DNA from: Opitutales bacterium
Lineage (GTDB): Bacteria; Verrucomicrobiota; Verrucomicrobiia; Opitutales; Oceanipulchritudinaceae
Assembly (NCBI GenBank): GCA_007133065.1
Contig: SLNJ01000017.1
Span: 43,943-107,942, forward strand
DNA length: 64,000 nucleotides
Direction: 5' to 3'
The translations under genes and the position numbers were made by a program. The number at the start of each line of letters is the position of its first letter. Within the stretch, counting starts at the first letter, position 1. A model generated the notes under the pieces. That model saw only the letters and a list, made by a program, of their open reading frames with translations, had not been told where the DNA came from and did not search any database. Positions 45,901 through 54,727 of this stretch are shown here, one piece after another.

Positions 45901-48221
45901 CCGATGAGGATGAACGGGCTGAGAATTCCATCGAGAATCCCTCGAAGCAGTCCGACCACGTACCCGGCGACGAATTGCGGACCGCCGCCGGCGGCGATGT
46001 TTGCGATCTTGTTCGATGCGGCGATCTTCTCCTTGTCTTCCCGTCCGCGGATGCCGGCAAGGAATCCGAGGGCGGCGGAGTGCACGAGCGGCGCGAGCGG
46101 ACCCAGTGCGATGAGGAAGGCTGCGGTCGCCCGCAGGAATGCAGTGATCAAATCGAGCACGAAATCGATCACCGGTGGTTTTAGAGGGTCCGGGCAGAGA
46201 GTCCAGACCGCGGCCGTGATCGCCAGTGGCAGCATGGGCGGATTTCCCGCAACCATGAGCAGACGTACCAGGAAATCGAGGATCGGTTGGAAGATTGCGA
46301 CGAGCGCATTGAAGACAGAGCGAATCGCATCGCCCAGCCCTTGGAACCCGTTTTTCGCCCACGCATCCAGCCGTTGAAACTGCTCGGCGATGTGCTCAAC
46401 GATCCGGGTCACCGCGCGCAGGCACGAGTTGGCGCCGAAGGCGCCCGCCACCGAAGCGATCCGTCGCGCAACCGAACTGACCGCGGTGGCAAGCCACGCG
46501 GCGGCGCCCGCGATCGCCGAACTGACCCCGGTCACGAGTCCGATGATCCCGGGCAGGATATCGTTCGCCAGAATTTCGCGCGCTTGGACGAGAATCTCTT
46601 CCGTGTCCCAATTTTCCCACAGCCAGACGATTTTTTCCCAAAGCGGGGGAATCACCTGCGTGAGGATGATGATCGGACCGAGAGGTGAGAGTAGAACCAG
46701 CGCGCCACCGACCGCGAGGAGCGGGCCACGGATCGGCTCGATCGTCCTGAGAAACGTATCCCAGAGATCCGTGGCCTTGTCGGTGACCCATTGCCGTATG
46801 CCGGAGGTGTTTTCCCACGCCAGGCCGAACTGGCGCATCAACCAGTTCCACGCTTCCGCGGCGGTATTGCGGATGGGGCGGGTGATCCGCTCGAGCCAGT
46901 CAGCGATCCCGGTGAACGCCCGCCAGATTGCTCCCCCGGCATTCTCAAGGAAGTCCAGCACGGGAACTCCTATGTGCTCCCAGACGCTCGACAGGACGTC
47001 TTCGATGAAGTCGGCGATGCTTGAAATACTCTGGACCAAGGGCCCTCCGAATTCGTCCAGCGCCTCCACCAGCGGACTGAGCAGGAGCCCGAGTCCCGCT
47101 GATGCCCCGCGCCCGAGGTACGACCACATCCCTTTCACCCCGGTGGTTAGACGCGTGAATAAATCCTCGATTGACGACATGAAATCGATCGATTCGAGCG
47201 GCCTCAGGAGTGCGCCGACCAATGCGTCCAACCCCGAACAGAACAGGTCCGTGATCTGGCCCATGTATCCGCCGCGCAGAAACGGGAGCAGTCCGGGCGC
47301 AAGGTAATCCACGACACCGGCCAGGCTATCCTGTGCAAAGCCGACGACCGTCCGGCCCGCATCCGTGGTTCGCTCCCAAGCTCCGACACCCGCATCGACC
47401 ACCGCCCCGGTTACGTCACGAAAAGACGGCACGGAAACACCCCAGCCTTGAACCGCGATGCCTTGTCCCAGGGTTATCGGCGATGCCAACACAACCGGTG
47501 CGTGGATATCCGTTCGCACCGGCTCCTGCATTGCGCCGTTTCCTGCCGACTCCGCTCCTGTCGTTGACGTATGCAGTGCACATCGCTCACCGGCCTGCTG
47601 AATGCAGTGCGTGAGTTCATGCACCAACAACATACGCCCATTCCCGCTCTCGAATGCGGGAGCCCGGGAAGAGAAAACAATGTGGTTTCCAAACGCGAAG
47701 GCGGTGGTTTCAAGTTGTTTCGCCAACCCGTCTGCGGGAGGGCCGGTATGATATCGGATGGCACAGAAATCTGCTGCAAAAAATCCCTCCATCGACTCCC
47801 GCAACCGCCGGTCGAGGGGGCGCCCCGGCCCAAGAGAACGGTCCGGCGCGGGTGTCGGACGCACGCTGTACCGTGCGCCGGGGTGCGCGAACGATTGTTT
47901 CGCACGGGACGGTCTCCCGGTCGCGGTCTTCGTGGGTTCCGTCCCCCCGGACTGCCAGGTCGCGCGAAATTCCCCGGCGGCCTGCGATGCCTCGCGTTCC
48001 AGACCGCGATCGAGATTGACGGCGGGGGAGGGCGTCGGCCCGTTTCCCCGGCATCTCGGGCACCCGCCCCCGCAGGCGCACGGAGCCGTCTCCTGGACAA
48101 GCGATGCCGCAACGGGATCGCCGCCTGCGGGCCGGGAGGTCGACTGGGACGGCGCCGACCGCTTGGGCGCCCGGTTGGAGGACACCGCTTTCTCTGCACG
48201 AGTCGGAGCGACCGTTGCCAT
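42744..48221 (-). CDS. giant eCIS-core (DUF4157) protein with second core and putative HNH-like nuclease domain; candidate injected toxin
   Basis: An 1825-residue protein, the last gene of the injection-system operon. Order: low-complexity N-terminus with a Cys motif (Cys48, 50, 54, 57 in CACGGGCPRC); eCIS core/DUF4157 at about 132-212 with the metallopeptidase-like HELTH (201-205); a long hydrophobic/amphipathic region (265-850) with tape-measure-like helices; an acidic Ser/Pro/Gly linker (855-1090); a further hydrophobic segment near 1110; a domain at about 1410-1515 with RPPRHHALPQEHINYFQDRG and DEAIHQAIHGGGNWRLG, a His-rich DUF2380/HNH-like signature of predicted nuclease toxins; and a second DUF4157 core at about 1545-1645 with HEVTHTQQ. 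Residues after about 1749 are antisense to the neighbouring membrane gene and look like read-through. An SD-like GAGG precedes the start. Toxin activity is inferred. Confidence 0.8.
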   Translation of the reverse strand: MATVAPTRAEKAVSSNRAPKRSAPSQSTSRPAGGDPVAASLVQETAPCACGGGCPRCRGNGPTPSPAVNLDRGLEREASQAAGEFRATWQSGGTEPTKTATGRPSRAKQSFAHPGARYSVRPTPAPDRSLGPGRPLDRRLRESMEGFFAADFCAIRYHTGPPADGLAKQLETTAFAFGNHIVFSSRAPAFESGNGRMLLVHELTHCIQQAGERCALHTSTTGAESAGNGAMQEPVRTDIHAPVVLASPITLGQGIAVQGWGVSVPSFRDVTGAVVDAGVGAWERTTDAGRTVVGFAQDSLAGVVDYLAPGLLPFLRGGYMGQITDLFCSGLDALVGALLRPLESIDFMSSIEDLFTRLTTGVKGMWSYLGRGASAGLGLLLSPLVEALDEFGGPLVQSISSIADFIEDVLSSVWEHIGVPVLDFLENAGGAIWRAFTGIADWLERITRPIRNTAAEAWNWLMRQFGLAWENTSGIRQWVTDKATDLWDTFLRTIEPIRGPLLAVGGALVLLSPLGPIIILTQVIPPLWEKIVWLWENWDTEEILVQAREILANDILPGIIGLVTGVSSAIAGAAAWLATAVSSVARRIASVAGAFGANSCLRAVTRIVEHIAEQFQRLDAWAKNGFQGLGDAIRSVFNALVAIFQPILDFLVRLLMVAGNPPMLPLAITAAVWTLCPDPLKPPVIDFVLDLITAFLRATAAFLIALGPLAPLVHSAALGFLAGIRGREDKEKIAASNKIANIAAGGGPQFVAGYVVGLLRGILDGILSPFILIGMIIRLVSAICTAIGDRLAPLLYAANPGLEHSVTQFQEAVAIPPAPDVEAMLPSEGDPPATGPPAAGSESATTATMTRGTGAAEGIPAVVAPGPESLNDSPSTLVQPDPEPEHLPPSVEARFGAPVPRTAVGGRGMGQPAPPGYGPPELGHHGDGGTDITPADAQTHTSTGGEPETIAIPDPAGSPIETITSSGAGEDIAIPDTAGLLGLDKDGDSGEIRAPSGAHPDALMIDEIDPGSVLDVSAAGSDLAGADEEMLTSGENEARSEGSSVDGLAGLLGGLWERMMGGARDIGGRMASGLMSFLELSDYNLGNKIGFIAGVVLFEVFLSLLTGGGWLAVRATAMGLRPLIRFLNLGGEILVGLGRALGALRGPILSALGTARGFMSRFPSAARFLDRLETGARSLFRLGDDAAVASSRNARQAAEQTAEATGTRGVARTGRAGADGTGTRTARQIDDTAESLSTGARRSDDAAKAAEYPAATAAARGICELHDRRNAALPVLFSHLYTLRARFRWIRGFRADYRGGHYRIHMLASDTVVDPHYTTAVMTEEGDIVRASSPPDPVVEYRPGGSGVRPDASASPTPRTEPASPAPRERFPDLPEHAPRRTTLESGPVPAQRVEGELATGTLEHTTPYRVSMTRPPRHHALPQEHINYFQDRGFHGRDIDAFTLELDEAIHQAIHGGGNWRLGRREWEGEWNRAIMRRLRGRETELGRKLTRAEVLQEARQLMTEYGLPSQFIHYDAPRGLRSGYAAAPPRLPKSIHRVLSQSSEPLPNAFRERAEAHFGRKLEGVRLHRNSVAAQAARDSRAHAVTVGSRIILGSTRSDLRAPETLRTLAHEVTHTQQTPTSTAARPEAFEPDHSPREAEARETENRFPGMVHVHASSGSSTPVAPAELEPKHADATMEQEACVVAQKAARGDCSESSIRSGNRARPEGSSQCDGLFPAITGRAPAGGAPINPACREGPLRGLERASASEKECGEHPDDPCQRKDVYRKTRHRPVVFHGSPKHEEHDGVNQERHRKDKGDHAGSFRTGHAALDCGEQPEVRHG

Positions 48222-48285
48222 AGGGACCTCAGGTTGTTATCTCTCGATCATCCTTTGTCAGAACCAAACGCAAATGCTTCCGGGC

Positions 48286-49722
48286 TCAGGGTGCCCGTGC
48301 GGGAGCCCCGGCGCCGGCCCGGTGGGCCCGGAGCTCGTCGAGGGTCAGCCGCGTGCGGTCGGGCAGTTGCGCCCAAACCACGCCGCCCCGGACGTTACGT
48401 CCCCTGCCGCGGAGAACGTGGAAGACCCAGTAGCCTTCATCGCTTCGGAACCCGAACACATCCGCATTCCGGCGATTCTCCTCGTAGACGAACCGGATGG
48501 TCGGGTCGCCGATCCGGTCCTGGAGATACTCCGCCTCCGCCTCGTTGCCGGCCCGATGTGCTCGCGGAAATGCCGCACCCATATCCGTGCCGATCCGCCG
48601 CTCGTAATCCGGCACCTCGAAACGCTCGACGAGAATGTGGATCAGGTTCATCTGAAAGCTCTCGTCGTCGCTGGCGAGCATGTCGTCCACGTCCACGTAC
48701 GCGTTGATGAAGCTGTCCACCAGCAGCGGTTCGAAGTCACCGCTCGCGCCGATGACCAGTCCTTCGCCGGTGATCAGACGCATCGGCACGACCTCGGCCC
48801 GATCGATGAAGCCTTGCATCTGGCGGTCGAAAAATGTCAGGGCGTCGTTGTCGATCACCTGGTAATCGATTCGCCTCCCGTCCAGGCTGAAACGCAGGCC
48901 GCCCGACACCGCCGTCATCCGGTCGACGATTTCCTGTCTGCGATCGAAGGCGGATGCTTCGCCCCGACCGGGCGGGCGTACCTCGACGATGCGCTGAATC
49001 GTGGAGGGGTCACGCTTTTCCCGACTCGCCAGGGCCCCCGCCTGCTGGAGCGCATGGGTTAGCTCGTGAGCCGTGAAGGTGTCGTTTCCAGGCGTGCGAC
49101 CGGCCCCGAAGTAAATCTCACCGCCTGAAGCAAATGCCTGTGCGTTGACCTGGCGGCACATCCGCGCGGCTTCGGCGTCGGTATGAACGCGCACAGCACC
49201 AAGGTCCACGCCGAATCGCGGCTCCATGAAAGCACGCACGGCGGGAGGCAAGGGGGCTCCACCGCGCGATGTTTCACCCTCCGGATGGGCAGCCCGCTGT
49301 TCCCGGGCCGATGACGCGTTCGCTCTGTCCGCAGTCGTCACCGGGGCCGAGTGTGGCGATCGCACAACGCGATCGGCAGTGCGATCCGCCTCCGCTTCAT
49401 GGGGATCGCCCGGAGCTGATATCTCCCGGTTCTGCTGTGACCCTCGGTTCCGGTCCGCTTGCTGACGCACCGCCGAAGCCGGACGCCTCGAAGACCCGGA
49501 AGACTGCGCCGCGCCGGTTTCCTCCACCGCACTCCGGAGAAATGATGGATTGGCCCCGCACCGCGGGCATCCGCCGCCGCACGCGCAGGCACTTCGATCA
49601 CTCCGTTGCACGGCAGGCACGGGCGGCAGATGCACCGGCATCGCCTGCGGAGAACTCCGCCGGATTGTCTCGGATGAATCCTCGCGCTTCGACGCGAGCG
49701 CTTTGACCGGGGCTGTCGACAT
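48286..49722 (-). CDS. eCIS-core (DUF4157) protein with unknown C-terminal domain
   Basis: A 478-residue protein. It shares with the next gene a CACGGGCPRC motif (Cys46, 48, 52, 55), followed by GDPHEAEADRTADRVV (105-120), the standard eCIS-associated lead-in to DUF4157, and the core at about 155-229: PLPPAVRAFMEPRFGVDLGA, VRVHTDAEAARM and AHELTHALQQAG, with the H-E-x-x-H of a zinc-peptidase-like site. The C-terminal 250 residues form an unrecognised domain (ALTFFDRQMQGFIDRAEVVP, FINAYVDVDDMLASDDE), possibly the effector part. Such core domains mark cargo or structural proteins of extracellular contractile injection systems. It lies 14 bases after the preceding gene and before the giant core protein. 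Confidence 0.85.
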   Translation of the reverse strand: MSTAPVKALASKREDSSETIRRSSPQAMPVHLPPVPAVQRSDRSACACGGGCPRCGANPSFLRSAVEETGAAQSSGSSRRPASAVRQQADRNRGSQQNREISAPGDPHEAEADRTADRVVRSPHSAPVTTADRANASSAREQRAAHPEGETSRGGAPLPPAVRAFMEPRFGVDLGAVRVHTDAEAARMCRQVNAQAFASGGEIYFGAGRTPGNDTFTAHELTHALQQAGALASREKRDPSTIQRIVEVRPPGRGEASAFDRRQEIVDRMTAVSGGLRFSLDGRRIDYQVIDNDALTFFDRQMQGFIDRAEVVPMRLITGEGLVIGASGDFEPLLVDSFINAYVDVDDMLASDDESFQMNLIHILVERFEVPDYERRIGTDMGAAFPRAHRAGNEAEAEYLQDRIGDPTIRFVYEENRRNADVFGFRSDEGYWVFHVLRGRGRNVRGGVVWAQLPDRTRLTLDELRAHRAGAGAPARAP

Positions 49723-49736
49723 GGTGATTCGCTGGG

Positions 49737-52700
49737 TTACCGTTCGGGATTGTTCGGGTTCGATGGGCGGTCCGGCCCCGGGCGTTGCTCAAGGATGCGT
49801 TCCCCCGTCTCCTTCGCGGATTCGATCGCAAACCCGGGAACTCCTGTAATGCGCGCGGCGGGTGTGCGCAAGAGGGTCTCGACATCATGGATACCCCTGC
49901 GTCGCAACTCGTTCGCACGGACCGGCCCGATTCCTCGAATGCTCTCAAGCGGTGTGGAAGTCGTCGGCCGGTCCTCGTGCCCCGGATCGCGCGAGTGGAT
50001 TGGTCGTCGCCGCGGCTGTGGCCTCCGTCCCGGTTGCGGCCGCGGTTCCGACGGCGGCTCCGGCTGGCGCTCGCGAGCGGTGGGTGAGGGCGCGGGCGGT
50101 GGTGGTTCCGGATCGTTGGGAGGGGAGGGTGGTGATTCCGGACCGTCTGGAGGGGAATCCGGATCGTCATCCGGGGGAGGCGGACTCGGCGGCGGCTGCG
50201 GATCGCGCGCTTCCGGGGACGCGCGTCCGGTCTCCCGAACCGGCTGCACGAAGACCGGCTCGCCGATGGAAACCGCGTCGGGGTTGATGGCGGGCCGGGC
50301 GACTTCGAAATTGACCCGCAGTGCCTGCACCGGGTCAATCGGGGCTGACGATCGCTGGATCTCGCCTCCGGATGGGTCGAGCACCCGGACGAATACGTCT
50401 TCACGGCCGGAGAGCGACTCGGCTTCCTCCTCCGCAAGCTGGAAGCTGTAGAAACCGTTTTCGTCCGTGGTGGCGGACGGCCCCAGCGGTTCTCCCCGGC
50501 TGTCGACATATTCGACGCGCATGTCCGCCCGGGCGCCGGCGCCGGGTGTGGTCACCCGGCCTTCAGTCGTCGGCGTATGCATGGAATCGATCGGGACCCG
50601 GGCATCGGAAAGCGCGATATTGACGAGCTCCCGTTCGCCATCGAGCAGGTCGAGTGCATGGCGCTGTCGGGTTACGGTCTGCTCCATCTCAAGCGCGCGA
50701 ACGTCGGCTTCTCCGTAATTCTGCGTCAGGTAGACCTGCTCATACTGATAGACCTGATGAACCTCTGCGTTTCCTCCCTCGAGCTGCAATACCGCCTGCT
50801 GGCCACCGTTGGCAGTCAGGTGTCCGAGCTCATCGGCTTCGGCGGAGATCCGGGCATCGGTAAGATTTTGCGCATCGCGTGCCTGAACCATGAAGAGAAA
50901 CCCGACAGCATACGCGAGGATGCCGCGGGTATCCAGAAAGCGACCGCAGAAGGATGCGTTCAATACCTGGTTGGGGGACGCGATTGTGGAAAGGGGTCCA
51001 CCGTCGGGATGGGGCAACGCGACGATGCAGTTGTCCGCCTGGTTGTGAACCGTGGTATTCGCGATGAAGCCGTTGGAAAGGAGCGAAATGGTTCCCTGTT
51101 GAACCGCGGCGGACAGGTCTTCGGTAAACCGGGAGTCGGTCGCTCGAAGCGTGCGGGCTACCAGGATCGTATTGGCGAAGAGCAGGCTTTGTCCGAAGAG
51201 GGAACTCTGGTTGGCGTCGTATCCGAGATCGTCCAGAGACAGGACCACCTGACTGGTGTAGGCGGTGTGCCGGGCGCCGAGACGGACCTGGTTGCTGTTG
51301 TAAAGCACCTCGCCGCCCGGAAGCACCGACTCAACGACCTGCTGGTTCCTGAACTCCTTCGCATCAATCCCGATGCCGCGCCTCATCTGCCCCGAAGCAT
51401 CGGGATTGGTGTTATGGTCTGTGTCTGAGGCATCTTGCTCCGGGGTATTGAGCGCGCGATGGAGTCCGCCAAAATTCAGAATGAGAACGCCCCCGACCAC
51501 ATCGTCGTAGAAATTCCAGTTCCCGGTGTGCTCACTGTTGAGGAAGTTGCCTTCGCACGAGACCGGACCGAACGCAAACGCGGTGAGGGCCCGCCCCGCA
51601 GGTTGATCAATCCGGTTGTTCTGCACGCGCAATGCCGGTTTCCTCGAGCCGCGTGCAATGGCGGTTGCGCCGGCAAAACGCACGAATATCCCACTGCGCA
51701 ATCCCTGGGCGCGCCGATCGCGGTAGTCGGCGGTATCGTCAACGACCCCGTTGTCGGCCAGCGTGTTGTTGCAGATGTCCACGTCGTCGCCGTGTGCGAT
51801 GAAGATACCGCAGACCGGGTCGATCGCATTGGGCCCGTTCTCCCGAACGTTGTTTTCCGCAATGCTCACCTGCTCGACAATGCCCAGGGAAATTCCGCCG
51901 ATGGCAATCCGTCGGGCGGCCGTAAGCATTGCTTCCGTGAACGGGTTGAGCACATTGCCGGGAATGGTGTTGCGCGTGATTCGCAAACCGCGAACGGGAT
52001 TGGTGGTGCCGACGAGTTCGCGCGGCGAGAGCATGGTTGCGAGCATCACCGTGGCAACGGTCGCCGGGTCGTCGGCGTCTTCCACCTGGCTCAGCGCATT
52101 GAGCATGGCGGTGCCGGTCGCAGCGGCTTCAGTCCCTTGCAGGAGTGTGAACCCGATGCCTGAGAGCCCCATCCGGCTGATTTCATTGTGATCGATCTCG
52201 AGATCATGGATGAACGCGGCGGCTGGATTGGCTGCCGCCGGTCGCAGGCGCAGGGTGTACAAGGGAACCGAGGCGGCTGCAAACGACCCCAGCGCCCCGG
52301 CATCCATCTCCTCAATGGCATACTCCGCGCCGGTGCTCACGCGATAGAGACCGGTAGGGCGCCTCGAGACGAGGAACCCTTCATCGTCCGTTCGTCCCGT
52401 GAAGCTCGCAGGGCCTTCGGTGAGGAAGATCGGCACGTTTCCGATGCGGCTGCCGTCCTCCGCGCTCACGGTGTGGATGACAAAATCCGTGGACGCATTG
52501 ACGGGGATACGCGGTGCTACGACATTTCCCTCTTCATCCGTATCCTCAACGATTGCGGCAGGATCGCCGCGCAGCGTCCCGCCCAGGGTGATGCCGTGAG
52601 AAGACCCACCCGCGATGCGGTTGTAGTGGACGCGTGTGGTCGTGCTTCCCCCTCGGATATGGAGTCCCCCCTGTGCACGATACGGTTGTGCGGGAGGGAG

Positions 52701-54692
52701 GAGGCTCGCGACCATCCAGATGTTGGCGATGAAGTGTGGGACCGCGCTGAGCTGCCCGTACAAATCCTCCGGCGTGGCGCATGGGTCCTCCGGCGTCGGA
52801 TTGCCTCCGCCACCCTGGTCCCCGTCATCGCGGTCGTCCTCCGGAATGCCGGTGCCCGGGCGCACGATAAGCCGGTTGTGGGCGATGTGCGTGTCTTCAG
52901 CCCGGAGCGATACGACTGCGCCGCCCTCATCCGTGTCCCAGACATGGAGGGTGTTCTCCGTGATTCGAATATCCTTTCCGCCGGTGACGCGAACCGCATG
53001 TGTTCGGCCCAACATCTTCGTGCGATGAATTCCAACCTCCCGTGGCACCCCGTCCTGTGACGCCTCGAGCCGGACGCACATGCCCTCAAAAGAAACGAGC
53101 TGCACGTCTTCGACAGAGAGGTTGAAGCCTCCCTGAACCGTGATGACCGGTCGATCCGGCTCCGAGGGGCGTGGGAAAACCCAGGTGCGGTCGCGGCACC
53201 CGTGGATCCGCACATTGGAACGATCCGTAAGGGTGACGTTTGCGAAGTGGATGCCGGGCAGGAGGCAGAGTTCGCCGCCGCCCGAGGGCAGATGGGCCGC
53301 AGCTTCCGCCAGGCAGTTGAAGTCGCCGAAACTGCGGATGCCGTCACCGACCAGCAGGGTGCAGCAAACGGTCTGATTCGTCAGTGGACGGAATCGGCGG
53401 CGACAGTCTTCGAGCGCCGGGGGCACGACCACAACACCGGGATCGTCCCATGTCAGCTCGGCGAGCGGCACGCGATGGTAATGCGGTCCATCCGGCGGCG
53501 CGTCATCAATAAGCAGTTCGGCGTTCTCAATCTCGCCGGCGCGGACCTGGAAGGTCCAGTAGTCATCGGGCCGCAGGTTCGCGATGGCTGCCGGAGCGAA
53601 GCTCAGTTGGATGCCATCGAGCAGTTCCTCCGGGTCGTCGAAATCGCCGACCGCCCGAATCCCATTCCAAAGCCGAAAAAAAACGGTTCCGGATGTTGCG
53701 GAAAGCGTGCCGAAGCGAACGTCGCTGATGTGCAGCGCTCCATCGCTCAAACTCACATCCGCGCCGAAGGTCACGCGCCAACGCCCGCGTTCCTCGTCCC
53801 ACTGTATGATTTCGGCGTAGAAGGCGTTGAGGCCGGAGTTGAGGATTGCTGAGTTGTTTGCGGTGATCACGATACGGTCCGGGGTTGTTTCGAGGCGGCC
53901 GCGGCCGACGAGACCGCCGTTGAACTGTGACCACTTGAAATGAAGTGGATCGCCGTCGGGCAGCTGCGCGACCTCGATGCGGTAGAGATGGTGTTCGAAC
54001 CCGGTGTACCCGCCACCCGCCACAACCGGGCAATCCCCAGGGACCTCGATTGTCGGTTGGAGTCGCACGGTAAGGCGTCCGCGGTTGGCTGGATCATCGC
54101 ATAGATCCGGGATAATCGAGCGGCAATCCTGGTCCCCATTCAGACGGTACAACCGGAAGGCCGCCCGTGTGTGCATCCGCTCGGTGGTATCCGGTCCCCC
54201 AAGCGCCGGTTCGATCAAGCGGCTCGGTTGTTGAAATCCGTTCAACGCCTCGCGCGTCACTTCCAGAACCACGACATCGCGTACGCCGGGCTCGATCGAC
54301 CCGATTGTCCCCCCTGGGGATTGCACCGGATGCCGCAGGTAGTCGGCGACCCGAAGCAGTTCGCCGGGATCAGTATTCTCGTCGGTGGAGAGCACCACCG
54401 GAATCCCGTCGGCCCATAGACGCCCCGGCGTCAGCGTCAATTCCACGCGTTCATCGCCATCGGCCCCGGTCCCGACCCCCACGCCGGTCACCTGAAACCC
54501 TCCGGCCCGATCCGCAGGTACGGCGGCGACGCGGGCGCCGAACGTGTGGCGGGCTGTAACATCGGCGCGGTCGGTCTCGATCCGAACCTGCGCATTCCAA
54601 TCGCGGTCGATCAGAACCCGCCCCTGCTGTTGCAGAACGCCGGCGTGATTGTCGCGCGGATCAAATTTCCAGTGTGAAAAGTCGCCTTTCAT
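49737..54692 (-). CDS. DUF6519-type beta-helix tail protein with C-terminal helix-hairpin-helix motifs
   Basis: A 1651-residue protein. The N-terminus MKGDFSHWKFDPRDNHAGVL followed by QQQGRVLIDRDWNAQ is the DUF6519 entry found in tail-associated proteins. The middle (about 470-1330) has repeated coils with Asn/Ile/Val turns (THIAHNRLIV, IHDLEIDHNEISRMGLSGIG, VSIAENNVRENGPNAID, LRVQNNRID), typical of a right-handed parallel beta-helix, the fold of tail spikes. Two carboxypeptidase-regulatory-like segments (TDDEGFLVSRRPTGLY; TDENGFYSFQLAEEE) are present. After a proline-rich linker (about 1497-1579), residues 1580-1651 carry helix-hairpin-helix motifs, IRGIGPVRANELRRRGI and ITGVPGFAIESAKETGERIL, usually DNA-binding. 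It is probably the receptor-binding fibre or spike; the HhH part is unusual. Confidence 0.8.
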   Translation of the reverse strand: MKGDFSHWKFDPRDNHAGVLQQQGRVLIDRDWNAQVRIETDRADVTARHTFGARVAAVPADRAGGFQVTGVGVGTGADGDERVELTLTPGRLWADGIPVVLSTDENTDPGELLRVADYLRHPVQSPGGTIGSIEPGVRDVVVLEVTREALNGFQQPSRLIEPALGGPDTTERMHTRAAFRLYRLNGDQDCRSIIPDLCDDPANRGRLTVRLQPTIEVPGDCPVVAGGGYTGFEHHLYRIEVAQLPDGDPLHFKWSQFNGGLVGRGRLETTPDRIVITANNSAILNSGLNAFYAEIIQWDEERGRWRVTFGADVSLSDGALHISDVRFGTLSATSGTVFFRLWNGIRAVGDFDDPEELLDGIQLSFAPAAIANLRPDDYWTFQVRAGEIENAELLIDDAPPDGPHYHRVPLAELTWDDPGVVVVPPALEDCRRRFRPLTNQTVCCTLLVGDGIRSFGDFNCLAEAAAHLPSGGGELCLLPGIHFANVTLTDRSNVRIHGCRDRTWVFPRPSEPDRPVITVQGGFNLSVEDVQLVSFEGMCVRLEASQDGVPREVGIHRTKMLGRTHAVRVTGGKDIRITENTLHVWDTDEGGAVVSLRAEDTHIAHNRLIVRPGTGIPEDDRDDGDQGGGGNPTPEDPCATPEDLYGQLSAVPHFIANIWMVASLLPPAQPYRAQGGLHIRGGSTTTRVHYNRIAGGSSHGITLGGTLRGDPAAIVEDTDEEGNVVAPRIPVNASTDFVIHTVSAEDGSRIGNVPIFLTEGPASFTGRTDDEGFLVSRRPTGLYRVSTGAEYAIEEMDAGALGSFAAASVPLYTLRLRPAAANPAAAFIHDLEIDHNEISRMGLSGIGFTLLQGTEAAATGTAMLNALSQVEDADDPATVATVMLATMLSPRELVGTTNPVRGLRITRNTIPGNVLNPFTEAMLTAARRIAIGGISLGIVEQVSIAENNVRENGPNAIDPVCGIFIAHGDDVDICNNTLADNGVVDDTADYRDRRAQGLRSGIFVRFAGATAIARGSRKPALRVQNNRIDQPAGRALTAFAFGPVSCEGNFLNSEHTGNWNFYDDVVGGVLILNFGGLHRALNTPEQDASDTDHNTNPDASGQMRRGIGIDAKEFRNQQVVESVLPGGEVLYNSNQVRLGARHTAYTSQVVLSLDDLGYDANQSSLFGQSLLFANTILVARTLRATDSRFTEDLSAAVQQGTISLLSNGFIANTTVHNQADNCIVALPHPDGGPLSTIASPNQVLNASFCGRFLDTRGILAYAVGFLFMVQARDAQNLTDARISAEADELGHLTANGGQQAVLQLEGGNAEVHQVYQYEQVYLTQNYGEADVRALEMEQTVTRQRHALDLLDGERELVNIALSDARVPIDSMHTPTTEGRVTTPGAGARADMRVEYVDSRGEPLGPSATTDENGFYSFQLAEEEAESLSGREDVFVRVLDPSGGEIQRSSAPIDPVQALRVNFEVARPAINPDAVSIGEPVFVQPVRETGRASPEARDPQPPPSPPPPDDDPDSPPDGPESPPSPPNDPEPPPPAPSPTARERQPEPPSEPRPQPGRRPQPRRRPIHSRDPGHEDRPTTSTPLESIRGIGPVRANELRRRGIHDVETLLRTPAARITGVPGFAIESAKETGERILEQRPGPDRPSNPNNPER

Positions 54693-54727
54693 GATTCTTG
54701 GATTCGAGGGTTAACAGCTTCAGAGGG

